In this document: positions 1-7,093 of the stretch, one piece after another
Position numbering within the stretch: position 1 is the stretch's first letter
Layout of the letters: every line of letters starts with the position of its first letter
Source: Firmicutes bacterium UBA6132
GTDB lineage: Bacteria; Bacillota_A; Clostridia; Tissierellales; Sedimentibacteraceae
Direction: 5' to 3'
NCBI GenBank assembly: GCA_002435835.1
Contig: DIVM01000266.1
Location: forward strand, 19,059 to 40,569
DNA length: 21,511 nucleotides
Made by a program: the position numbers and the translations under genes
Notes under the pieces: model-generated
The model's input: only the letters and a program-made list of their open reading frames with translations
What the model was told of the DNA's origin: nothing
Databases searched by the model: none

Positions 1-117
1 AGATGTAATACTGTTTTTATAGGATGCATTCCCAATCCTATAGGAGAGAGCTGTAATGTGCTGGGCAAGATGGTTCAGTTGTTTTTGTTTTTGTATTTAA
101 AATATAAAAGCGTCTGA
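1..117 (+). CDS. Possible 3' end of an unidentified gene (partial)
   Basis: The first forward frame is open from the window edge for 38 codons to a TGA at 115-117. The other two forward frames hit stops within the first 21 bases. The deduced tail has a Cys-rich start followed by a hydrophobic stretch ending in LFLFLYLKYKSV. I do not recognise the protein. The stop codon falls inside the left arm of the terminator hairpin at 107-148, which is unusual though possible. In DNA this AT-rich a 38-codon open stretch can occur by chance, so this may be plain untranslated sequence. Confidence 0.25.
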   Translation, partial: RCNTVFIGCIPNPIGESCNVLGKMVQLFLFLYLKYKSV

Positions 118-148
118 GAGCCTTTTTGCTCTCATGTCGCTTTTTTTT
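107..148 (+). terminator. Rho-independent terminator upstream of dapA
   Basis: A hairpin pairs TGAGAGC (115-121) with GCTCTCA (128-134). It continues across a small internal loop with AGCG (109-112) pairing CGCT (138-141), and a run of T follows to 148. It ends the transcript entering from the left and isolates the lysine cluster. Confidence 0.8.
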
Positions 149-174
149 ATACTTTTTTAGCAAAGTTTGGCACA

Positions 175-202
175 TTGTTTAAAAAAGTTCATAATTTATA
201 AT
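175..202 (+). promoter_or_regulatory. Candidate promoter for dapA
   Basis: A perfect -10 box TATAAT lies at 197-202. A poor -35 candidate TTGTTT lies at 175-180 with 16-base spacing. The site sits between the upstream terminator and dapA, where a promoter is expected, but in sequence this AT-rich a TATAAT by itself is weak evidence. I see no lysine riboswitch (L-box) core or T-box motif in the roughly 65 bases between it and the start codon. Confidence 0.4.
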
Positions 203-265
203 CATAAGCGACATGTAGTAAGGAAATTATTTGAAAAATTAAATAATTTAAAAGGAGATTATAAT

Positions 266-1162
266 ATGGACGATTTAGTAAGAGGTAGTGGAGTAGCAAT
301 AGTTACACCATTCACAAAAGGAGATATTGATTACAAAACTTTAGCGAAATTAGTTGATATGCATGTAGAAAATTCAGGTTCAATAATAGTAGCAGGTACC
401 ACAGGAGAAGCTTCTACATTATCGGATGAAGAATATCACAGCGTAGTAAAATTTGTAATTGACAGAGTCAATAAAAGAATACCTGTTATAGCTGGTGCAG
501 GAAGCAACTGCACACAATCAGCAATAAACAAAGCTAAATTTTGTGAAAGTGCCGGTGCTGACGGACTATTAATTGTAACGCCTTATTACAACAAAACAAC
601 TCAAAGAGGTTTAGTAAATCATTACAAAATGATTGCTGAAAGCACAAATCTTCCAATAATTGTTTATAATGTTCCCGGAAGAACGGGTATGAATGTGGAG
701 CCTAAAACTGCATTGGAATTGTCTAAAATTAAAAATATAGTAGGATTAAAAGAAGCAAGCGGAAATATAAGTCAGGTAGCAGAGATTATAAGGTTATGCC
801 CAAGAGATTTTTTAGTTTGGTCAGGTAATGACGATATGATTGTTCCTTTGATGTCACTTGGCGGACATGGAGTAATTTCAGTAGTTGCAAATATTCTTCC
901 GGTAGAGACTAAAAAAATGGTTGATGATTTCAAAGCAGGAAATGTAGTAATGGCTAGAGAAGCACAGCTTTCTATGAATGGATTAATAAATGCTTTGTTT
1001 ATTGAAACTAATCCAATGCCTGTAAAAGAAGCAATGAGCATTATGAATATGTGCAGCCCTGAGGTAAGGGGACCCCTATATCAAATGAGCAGCGAAAACA
1101 GGGATAAACTGATAAAAGAAATGGATTTATACGGTATAGGGATATTAAGTAAAACTTGTTAA
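266..1162 (+). CDS. dapA: 4-hydroxy-tetrahydrodipicolinate synthase
   Basis: Condenses pyruvate with aspartate semialdehyde in the cytoplasm, the first committed step of the diaminopimelate/lysine pathway. The deduced protein of 298 residues has the usual family length. Visible hallmarks are the substrate-binding GTTGEAS at 44-50, the TPYYN motif at 105-109 carrying the catalytic tyrosine, YNVPGRTG at 134-141 with the carboxylate-binding arginine, and the Schiff-base lysine K162 in GLKEASGN. The start is the ATG at 266, because AAAGGAG at 251-257 lies 8 bases upstream and the protein then begins right at the family's conserved N-terminus. The frame stays open 33 codons further upstream, but that extension has no ribosome site and no family match. 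It heads the cluster dapA-dapB-dapH. Confidence 0.97.
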   Translation: MDDLVRGSGVAIVTPFTKGDIDYKTLAKLVDMHVENSGSIIVAGTTGEASTLSDEEYHSVVKFVIDRVNKRIPVIAGAGSNCTQSAINKAKFCESAGADGLLIVTPYYNKTTQRGLVNHYKMIAESTNLPIIVYNVPGRTGMNVEPKTALELSKIKNIVGLKEASGNISQVAEIIRLCPRDFLVWSGNDDMIVPLMSLGGHGVISVVANILPVETKKMVDDFKAGNVVMAREAQLSMNGLINALFIETNPMPVKEAMSIMNMCSPEVRGPLYQMSSENRDKLIKEMDLYGIGILSKTC

Positions 1163-1212
1163 TATATATAAAGAACATAAATTAAAATAAATTGAGAACA
1201 AAAGGATATAAA

Positions 1213-1884
1213 ATGATTAATATAGTTATTTGTGGAATAAATGGTGCAATGGGCAAAGTATTAGAGCAAGAAATTGAAACATATGACAATATTTTTTTAG
1301 CAGGAAGTCTTTCTCCTAAAAGCGGCAACTATGGGCAGGATATAAATGTAAAAATTGATGTTATAATCGATTTTTCTAATCCTTCTAATCTTGACTTTTT
1401 ATTGGATTATGCAATTACAAGAAATTCTGCTTTGCTCATTTGCACTACAGGTTATACTGAAGAACAAAAAAATAAAATAATAGAAACAGGAAATTATATT
1501 CCTGTCATGCTATCTTCAAATACATCATTAGGAATTAATGTATTTAGAAAAATTCTCAAAAGTATATCAAAAGAATTAAATGGATTTGATATTGATATAG
1601 TGGAAAAACATCACAATAAAAAAATAGATTCTCCAAGTGGAACTGCTATAACTCTGGCAGAAGACATAATGAAACAAACAAAAAGAGAAAAAATAGAAAC
1701 ACATGCGCTTAGAGCTGGAACTATTCCTGGAGAACATACTGTGATATTTTCAGGACCTGATGAAATTTTAGAAATAAAGCATACAGCATTTTCAAAAAAA
1801 ATATTTGCAAGAGGTGCTTTTGATATAGCTTTGAAATTAAATGATAAGCCAAAAGGATTTTATACAACAGAAGATGTATTTTAA
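1213..1884 (+). CDS. dapB: 4-hydroxy-tetrahydrodipicolinate reductase
   Basis: NAD(P)H-dependent reduction of the DapA product to tetrahydrodipicolinate. The deduced protein is 223 residues, at the short end of the family (the E. coli enzyme is about 270). The N-terminal dinucleotide fold starts with VICGINGAMGK. The DapB signature EKHHNKKIDSPSGTA holds the catalytic histidine and lysine and the substrate-binding SGT. The conserved LRAGTIPGEH follows. The ATG at 1213 is preferred over an in-frame TTG at 1192 because AAAGGA at 1201-1206 is correctly spaced for the ATG. It lies 50 bases after dapA and is probably co-transcribed with it. Confidence 0.96.
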   Translation: MINIVICGINGAMGKVLEQEIETYDNIFLAGSLSPKSGNYGQDINVKIDVIIDFSNPSNLDFLLDYAITRNSALLICTTGYTEEQKNKIIETGNYIPVMLSSNTSLGINVFRKILKSISKELNGFDIDIVEKHHNKKIDSPSGTAITLAEDIMKQTKREKIETHALRAGTIPGEHTVIFSGPDEILEIKHTAFSKKIFARGAFDIALKLNDKPKGFYTTEDVF

Positions 1885-1947
1885 TTGAAAATAGTTATAA
1901 ACTATATAAGTACATTTTATAATAAATAAAAATAATAGGAGACAAAA

Positions 1948-2655
1948 ATGGAATTAAAATTACAGGATGCATACGAAATTGCAAAATTTATAAAGGATGC
2001 ACAAAAATCTACACCGGTTAAATTATATGTTTCAGGACATATAACAAGTGCTGATAAATATGATTTAAAAATGTTCAAATCCGATGATATGGCTATTTTT
2101 ATTGGTGAATATAATGAAGCTAAAAAATTATTACAAGAAAATCCACAAATAGAAATATACCATTTAGAATATGATAGAAGAAATTCTGCAATACCTTTAC
2201 TTGATACTAATGAAATTCAAGCAAGAATTGAGCCTGGTGCTATAATAAGAGATATGGTGGATATAGGAAAAGATGCCGTAATAATGATGGGTGCAGTTAT
2301 CAATATAGGAGCAGTAATAGGCGAAAAAACTATGATTGATATGAATGCAGTTGTAGGCGCAAGAGGTACAATCGGTAAAAATGTTCACGTTGGAGCAGGA
2401 GCAGTTATTGCTGGAGTATTAGAGCCGCCAAGCAAAACACCTGTAATAATTGAAGATGATGTTTTAATTGGAGCTAACGCAGTTGTTTTAGAAGGCGTAA
2501 GAGTTGGTAAGGGTGCAGTTGTTGCTGCAGGCAGCGTTGTAACTGAAGATGTACCTGAAATGGCTGTTGTTGCAGGAACTCCAGCAAAAATAATCAAATA
2601 TAAAGATGATAAAACTATTGAAAAAACTAAACTTTTAGATGATTTAAGAGGGTAA
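1948..2655 (+). CDS. dapH: Tetrahydrodipicolinate N-acetyltransferase
   Basis: Acetylates tetrahydrodipicolinate using acetyl-CoA, committing the pathway to the acetylase branch known from Bacillus and relatives. The protein is 235 residues, matching DapH (about 236 in Bacillus). The N-terminal region includes the family motif [11 protein letters not shown]. From about residue 90 onward it is a left-handed beta-helix of hexapeptide repeats (for example [35 protein letters not shown]), ending with the VVAGTPAKI cap typical of hexapeptide acyltransferases. AGGAGA at 1937-1942 precedes the ATG. Databases often label this protein DapD. The acetyl rather than succinyl donor is inferred from the DapH-like length and N-terminus. 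Confidence 0.94.
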   Translation: MELKLQDAYEIAKFIKDAQKSTPVKLYVSGHITSADKYDLKMFKSDDMAIFIGEYNEAKKLLQENPQIEIYHLEYDRRNSAIPLLDTNEIQARIEPGAIIRDMVDIGKDAVIMMGAVINIGAVIGEKTMIDMNAVVGARGTIGKNVHVGAGAVIAGVLEPPSKTPVIIEDDVLIGANAVVLEGVRVGKGAVVAAGSVVTEDVPEMAVVAGTPAKIIKYKDDKTIEKTKLLDDLRG

Positions 2656-2717
2656 TATCATTATAAAAAATAATTTATGAATTAGTATATAATTATGTCT
2701 ATGTTTAAAAAGAAAAT

Positions 2718-2751
2718 TTTATTGTAGCAACTGCAATAAATAACTGTTTTT
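2718..2751 (+). terminator. Hairpin after dapH, possible weak terminator
   Basis: A 10-bp stem TTTATTGTAG / CTGCAATAAA (2718-2727 and 2731-2740, one G-U pair) closes a three-base loop. A run of five T follows at 2747-2751, six bases after the stem. The offset T-run makes it an imperfect intrinsic terminator. It may end the dap transcript or allow partial read-through into lysC. Confidence 0.4.
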
Positions 2752-2778
2752 AATTTCAAGACATATGTATTAAAAATA

Positions 2779-2807
2779 TTGACAATATATTTTTAATATG
2801 ATATTGT
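2779..2807 (+). promoter_or_regulatory. Candidate promoter for lysC
   Basis: A perfect -35 box TTGACA (2779-2784) is followed 17 bases later by TATTGT (2802-2807, four of six to consensus). It lies about 30 bases before the lysC start, so the untranslated leader would be short, with no room for a lysine riboswitch downstream of this promoter. Confidence 0.5.
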
Positions 2808-2837
2808 TTACTGGTTAAAGTATATCAGGAGGAAATT

Positions 2838-4160
2838 ATGTTAAAAGTTGCTAAATTCGGAGGTACTTCTTTAGCAGATGAAAATCAGTTTAAAAAAGTA
2901 CATGACATTGTAATAAATAATGAAGAAAGAAAATTTGTTGTAGTATCAGCACCTGGAAAAAGGTTTAAAGAAGATAATAAAATTACTGACATGCTATATT
3001 TAACACATGCTCATGTTAAATATTCAGTACCTTTTGATCCAGTTTTAAAAATAATAGAATTCAGATTTAACAATATAAAAAAAGTATTAAATTTATCCGT
3101 TGATTTAGATAAAGAATTTAAAGAAATAAGATTTCAGTTAAACAATAAATGTAGTGAAGATTACATTGTTTCAAGAGGTGAATATTTAAGCGGTTTACTG
3201 TTAGCTGATTATTTGAAATGTGATTTTATAGATGCTAAAGATGTTATATTTTTCAACTATAACGGAAGTTTAAATAAAGAAAAAACTAGGGAATCAATAA
3301 GACAAGCAACTTTAAATTGTAAAAAGGCTGTTATTCCTGGATTTTATGGAACATATCCTGATGGAAGCATAAAAACTTTTTCAAGAGGTGGTTCTGACAT
3401 ATCTGGAGCAATTGTAGCAAGTGCAGTAAATGCAGATATGTATGAAAATTGGACAGACGTTTCAGGATTTTTAATTGCAGATCCAAGAATTATAAAAAAT
3501 CCAAAACAAATTAAGCAAATAACTTATCAAGAATTAAGAGAACTTTCTTATATGGGGGCTTCTGTTTTGCATGATGAAGCAATTTTCCCAGTTAGAGAAG
3601 CAGGAATTCCTATAAATATTAAAAATACTAATGAACCAGAAAATCCAGGCACCATAATAATGGGAAAAGATGAATTAGATGAAGACTATGTAAATGAATA
3701 TGTTATAACTGGTATTTCAGGCAAGAAAAACTTCTCAGCATTTTATGTTAGAAAAGAACATATGGCAAATGAAGTAGGTATTCTTAGAAAAGCATTGGAA
3801 GTATTTGAAGAAAGAGGTATAAGCATAGATCATATTCCTTCAGGTATCGACAGTTTTTCAATAGTTCTTCCTTCAGAAAGTATAGATAAAGTAGCACATG
3901 AAATTATAGAAGAATTAAAAATTAAATGTAAAACGGATTATGTAAAAGTTCATAATAATTTAAGTTTAATATCAACAGTTGGAATTAATATGGCATCAAA
4001 ACCAGGAATTTCAGCAAAACTTTTTGGTTCTCTTGGTGCTAATAATATAAATATTAGGATGATTGACCAAGGTTCAAGTGAAATAAACATTATTGTTGGT
4101 GTAGATAATAAAGATTTTGAAAATACTATAAAAGCAATCTATGATGCATTTGTTAATTAA
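2838..4160 (+). CDS. lysC: Aspartate kinase (YclM-type)
   Basis: Phosphorylates aspartate, the entry step to lysine, threonine and methionine synthesis. The 440-residue protein opens with KFGGTSLAD (6-14), the nucleotide-binding lysine motif. SRGEYLSG follows at about 112 and FSRGGSDISGA at about 181, then the ENWTDVSGFLIADPR segment and HDEAIFPVREAGIPI. Two C-terminal ACT domains (from about 288 and 375, the latter with NIRMIDQGSSE) imply amino-acid feedback control. The overall pattern (VVSAPGKR, YENWTDV, VPSGID-like IPSGID) resembles the B. subtilis YclM/aspartokinase III group rather than the internal-start alpha/beta type. AGGAGG at 2827-2832 lies 5 bases before the ATG. Confidence 0.96.
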   Translation: MLKVAKFGGTSLADENQFKKVHDIVINNEERKFVVVSAPGKRFKEDNKITDMLYLTHAHVKYSVPFDPVLKIIEFRFNNIKKVLNLSVDLDKEFKEIRFQLNNKCSEDYIVSRGEYLSGLLLADYLKCDFIDAKDVIFFNYNGSLNKEKTRESIRQATLNCKKAVIPGFYGTYPDGSIKTFSRGGSDISGAIVASAVNADMYENWTDVSGFLIADPRIIKNPKQIKQITYQELRELSYMGASVLHDEAIFPVREAGIPINIKNTNEPENPGTIIMGKDELDEDYVNEYVITGISGKKNFSAFYVRKEHMANEVGILRKALEVFEERGISIDHIPSGIDSFSIVLPSESIDKVAHEIIEELKIKCKTDYVKVHNNLSLISTVGINMASKPGISAKLFGSLGANNINIRMIDQGSSEINIIVGVDNKDFENTIKAIYDAFVN

Positions 4161-4201
4161 AAAAAGCTGTATATAGGATTAATTTCTATATACAGCTTTT
4201 T
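4161..4201. terminator. Bidirectional terminator between lysC and the DUF2179 gene
   Basis: A perfect 16-bp stem, AAAAAGCTGTATATAG at 4161-4176 and its complement at 4186-4201, encloses a 9-base loop. A-tract and T-tract flank the two ends, so it works as an intrinsic terminator on either strand. It starts directly at the lysC stop codon and ends four bases before the stop of the convergent gene. Confidence 0.93.
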
Positions 4202-4204
4202 GCA

Positions 4205-4741
4205 TTATTTTATTAAAAATCCACCTTTAACGGATTTTAAATCATTAACTGAAATGAATGCATCGGAATATGTGTTTTGTATTAATTTAATAGCTTCAGG
4301 AATTCTTTTTCTTTTTAATTGTATGAACAATACACTTTTTTTGCTTTTGTCTATTCCTCTTCCATCAAGGATTGTAACACCAAATCCATCCTGACGCATT
4401 AAGCTTGCTAAGTCGTCACCTTCATCTTCACCTATGACAACTTGTAACGAAGCAAGACCAACTGCAATTTTATTTTCAATAGTAACTCCTACAAAACTTC
4501 CTATGGAGTAAGCAAAGCAGTAAACGAAAACTTTAATAGGATCTTCTGTTACATTTGTTAGTACGGAACTAACAATTATAAGCCAAATCATCACTTCGAA
4601 AAATCCGATAATAGCTCCTATTAATTTTTCTCCTTTGTTAATATACACTAATCTAAGCGTCATCATTGAAACTTCTATTATTTTTGCTATAAATATGATT
4701 ATGTATAAAATTGGTCCAGATAAATTAAGTAAAAAATCCAT
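4205..4741 (-). CDS. DUF2179/UPF0316 (YebE-like) membrane protein
   Basis: A 178-residue protein with three predicted membrane segments at about 9-27, 41-62 and 70-88. A soluble C-terminal DUF2179 domain (about 95-175) contains the family hallmark GFGVTILDGRG at 119-129. This layout and length match the UPF0316/YebE family of Firmicutes. Its biochemical role is not established. A GAGGTGG-like ribosome site (complement of 4746-4751) precedes the ATG. It is the only leftward gene in the window, converging on lysC and divergent from trmB. Confidence 0.88.
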   Translation of the reverse strand: MDFLLNLSGPILYIIIFIAKIIEVSMMTLRLVYINKGEKLIGAIIGFFEVMIWLIIVSSVLTNVTEDPIKVFVYCFAYSIGSFVGVTIENKIAVGLASLQVVIGEDEGDDLASLMRQDGFGVTILDGRGIDKSKKSVLFIQLKRKRIPEAIKLIQNTYSDAFISVNDLKSVKGGFLIK

Positions 4742-4839
4742 AAGCCACCTCGTTATATATTTTAATTATATATATTTATATTACTATTATTTTTTGATAA
4801 AAGCAATAGGTTAATAGTATTACAAAACAGAAAAAATCA

Positions 4840-4868
4840 TTGTGAAATTTGCTAAAATGCTGTATATT
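4840..4868 (+). promoter_or_regulatory. Candidate promoter for the trmB transcript
   Basis: TTGTGA (4840-4845, four of six to the -35 consensus) and TATATT (4863-4868, five of six to the -10 consensus) are separated by 17 bases, in the divergent gap before trmB. The surrounding sequence is almost pure A and T, so the match is only moderately significant. Confidence 0.4.
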
Positions 4869-4938
4869 TTATATGTACATATATTATTATGTGAAAGATT
4901 TAAATTAATATTAAAATTTTAAAAATACAGGAGTAATA

Positions 4939-5598
4939 ATGAGATTAAGATATATAGAAGGACAATATGAATATTTGCAGGAAAATGAAAAAGCAATAAC
5001 TGAGCCTGAAAAAAGAGATTATAAATTAAATAAATTATTTAATAACCCCAACCCAATACATGTAGAATTAGGATGCGGAAAAGGTAAGTTTATAAGAGAA
5101 ACTGCTTTACAAAATCCAGATATTAATTATTTTGGATTTGAAAAAAGTGTTAAAGTTGCATATAGATGTGCTAAGTCAACTATTGAAAATGATCCTTGTA
5201 ATTATTTTATTGTTTATTCAAATGGAGATATACTTCAGGATGTTTTCGAACCAAATTCAATAGAAAGAATTTATTTGAACTTTTCAGATCCTTGGCCTAA
5301 ACCGTCCCATTATAAAAGAAGGATGACACATAAGAATTTCTTGGATGTATACAAAAAGGTTTTTACTGAAAATGGAGAAATTCATATGAAAACTGATAAT
5401 AATGATTTATTTGAATATTCATTAGAACAATTAAAAGAAGATAATTGGGATTTAATTTTAGTTACAAGGGACTTACACCATAGCCCTTATTTACAAAATA
5501 ACGTAATGACAGAATATGAAGAAAAATTCGTTTCAGAAGGTAAAAAAATAAATAAATTAATAGCAAAATTAAAGCACAAGTGTGTAGGGATAATCTAA
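4939..5598 (+). CDS. trmB: tRNA (guanine-N7-)-methyltransferase
   Basis: Uses S-adenosylmethionine to form m7G at position 46 of tRNA variable loops. The 219-residue protein has the Rossmann SAM-binding motif VELGCGKGKF at about 42-51. The TrmB signature NFSDPWPKPSHYKRRMTHKN (from about 114) carries the catalytic aspartate and tRNA-binding basic residues. HMKTDN follows at about 149-154. AGGAG at 4929-4933 precedes the ATG. It appears to be the first gene of a short co-directional run with the DUF1294 gene and ybaK. Confidence 0.96.
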   Translation: MRLRYIEGQYEYLQENEKAITEPEKRDYKLNKLFNNPNPIHVELGCGKGKFIRETALQNPDINYFGFEKSVKVAYRCAKSTIENDPCNYFIVYSNGDILQDVFEPNSIERIYLNFSDPWPKPSHYKRRMTHKNFLDVYKKVFTENGEIHMKTDNNDLFEYSLEQLKEDNWDLILVTRDLHHSPYLQNNVMTEYEEKFVSEGKKINKLIAKLKHKCVGII

Positions 5599-5599
5599 T

Positions 5600-5881
5600 A
5601 TGGATTACTTTAAAATTTTTATAATATATTTTTTAGCAGTCAATTTATTTTCATTTATTTTGTTTTATGTGGATAAAATGAAAGCTAAGAAAGACAAGTG
5701 GAGAATACAGGAAAAAACACTTCATCTATCATCATTTATAGGCGGTTCAATTGGAAGTATTGCTGCTATGTTTTTATTTCATCATAAAACAAAAAAAATA
5801 AATTTTTGTTTAATAACATTAATTGCATTTGCTTTTAATATTTTTGTAATATATAAACTATTTAATCTTAAAGGATATTAA
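5600..5881 (+). CDS. DUF1294 small membrane protein
   Basis: A 93-residue protein with an N-terminal membrane helix (about 5-24) and further hydrophobic segments (about 45-60 and 68-86). The family pattern YVDKMKAKKDKWRIQEKTL followed by GGSIGSIAAM identifies DUF1294. Function is unknown; the family is also found fused to cold-shock domains in some bacteria. It begins two bases after the trmB stop, with only a weak GGGA-like ribosome site inside the end of trmB, so translation is probably coupled. Confidence 0.85.
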   Translation: MDYFKIFIIYFLAVNLFSFILFYVDKMKAKKDKWRIQEKTLHLSSFIGGSIGSIAAMFLFHHKTKKINFCLITLIAFAFNIFVIYKLFNLKGY

Positions 5882-5882
5882 A

Positions 5883-6359
5883 ATGAAAAAAATCAATAAA
5901 ACAAACGCTATGAGAATACTTGAATCAATGGATATAGCATATGATTATTCAACATATGAATGTGAGGATGGAAAAGTTGATGGAGTTTCTGTAGCACATA
6001 AAACTGGACAAAACCCAGAAACAGTATTTAAAACATTAGTATCAATTGGTCATAGCAAAGAGTTATATGTATTTTGTATTCCTGTTGAATATGAATTGAA
6101 TTTAAAAAAGGCAGCTAAAGCTGCAGAGGAAAAAAATATAGAGCTACTTCCTTTAAAAGATTTAACTAAAAATACTGGATATGTTAGGGGAGGGTGTTCT
6201 CCTATTGGAATGAAAAAGCATTATAAAACATTTTTAGATGAATCAGCTTTACTTCACGATAAAATATTAGTGAGTGGTGGAATGATAGGTATACAATTAA
6301 TACTTAAGCCTGATGATTTAATAAAAGCTGTTGATGCAAGCTATGAAGATTTAGTTTAA
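5883..6359 (+). CDS. ybaK: YbaK/EbsC-type aminoacyl-tRNA deacylase
   Basis: Predicted Cys-tRNA(Pro) deacylase, which hydrolyses cysteine mischarged onto tRNA(Pro) by prolyl-tRNA synthetase. The 158-residue protein matches the family length. It has HKTGQNPETVFKTLV near 40, with the conserved lysine, and the strongly diagnostic GYVRGGCSPIGMKK near 100-113. It starts right after the DUF1294 stop, using the AAAGGAT ribosome site inside that gene's end, so the two are translationally linked. Together with trmB this gives a small tRNA-related cluster. Confidence 0.92.
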   Translation: MKKINKTNAMRILESMDIAYDYSTYECEDGKVDGVSVAHKTGQNPETVFKTLVSIGHSKELYVFCIPVEYELNLKKAAKAAEEKNIELLPLKDLTKNTGYVRGGCSPIGMKKHYKTFLDESALLHDKILVSGGMIGIQLILKPDDLIKAVDASYEDLV

Positions 6360-6385
6360 ATTTATTTTTAAAAGGCGGTTTCACA

Positions 6386-7093
6386 ATGAGAGATATTGTG
6401 TTAAAGGTTGAAAATTTAAGCAAGAATTATCAAATGGGTGAAATAGTTGTAAAAGCTTTAGAAAATGTAAATTTTGAAGCTTATAAAGGAGAATTTATTG
6501 TTATTTTAGGTCCAAGTGGTTCAGGAAAAAGTACATTATTAAATATAATGGGAGGAATGGATACTCCTTCTAATGGTCAAGTATATTTTAATGGTGAACT
6601 AATAACAGCCATGAGTGATAAAGAACTTACTATGTATAGGAGGAATAAAATTGGATTTGTATTTCAATTTTATAACCTCATGTCAACATTAACTGCAAGA
6701 GAAAATGTTGAACTTGCTTCAGAAATTTGTTCTGATCCAATTGATATAGATGATGTATTAAATTCAGTTGGATTATTAGAAAGAACGGACCATTTTCCAT
6801 CACAAATGAGTGGTGGTGAGCAACAACGTGTAGCTATTGCAAGAGCAGTTGCTAAAAATCCTGAAATACTTTTATGTGATGAGCCAACAGGCGCACTTGA
6901 TTTTGAAACTGGAATTTCAATATTAAGGGTACTTAAAGAAGTAAATAAAAAATATAATGATACAGTAATAGTTATAACTCATAATGCAGCTATATCGCAA
7001 ATGGCTGATAAAGTAATAAAAATGAGAAGCGGAAAAATAATTGAAATAATAAATAATAAAAATCCAATTGCTCCTGAAAGGATTGAATGGTGA
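6386..7093 (+). CDS. ABC transporter ATP-binding protein (MacB/LolD-type)
   Basis: The 235-residue cytoplasmic ATPase drives the permease encoded next to it. Visible motifs are Walker [10 protein letters not shown] at about 43-51, the Q-loop in FVFQFYNLM, the signature SGGEQQR at about 142-148, Walker [13 protein letters not shown], and the switch histidine in ITHNA. The sequence type, with a GMDTPSNGQ stretch after Walker A and DEPTGALD, is that of the MacB/LolD/FtsE subfamily. These pair with FtsX-like permeases and usually act in export, lipoprotein handling or antimicrobial-peptide resistance. An AAGGCGG site precedes the ATG. Its stop overlaps the permease start. Confidence 0.93.
   Translation: MRDIVLKVENLSKNYQMGEIVVKALENVNFEAYKGEFIVILGPSGSGKSTLLNIMGGMDTPSNGQVYFNGELITAMSDKELTMYRRNKIGFVFQFYNLMSTLTARENVELASEICSDPIDIDDVLNSVGLLERTDHFPSQMSGGEQQRVAIARAVAKNPEILLCDEPTGALDFETGISILRVLKEVNKKYNDTVIVITHNAAISQMADKVIKMRSGKIIEIINNKNPIAPERIEW

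Noticed and set aside
167..265. N-terminal extension of dapA by 33 codons
   Set aside because: No ribosome site precedes it, it does not resemble the DapA family, and a well-placed AAAGGAG serves the ATG at 266.
1891..1905. 6-bp hairpin ATAGTT/AACTAT between dapB and dapH
   Set aside because: The stem is short, AT-only apart from one G-C pair, and lacks a T-run, so it is not supported as a terminator or regulatory element.
4200..4394. Forward 64-codon reading frame
   Set aside because: It is the antisense shadow of the DUF2179 gene and begins inside the terminator.
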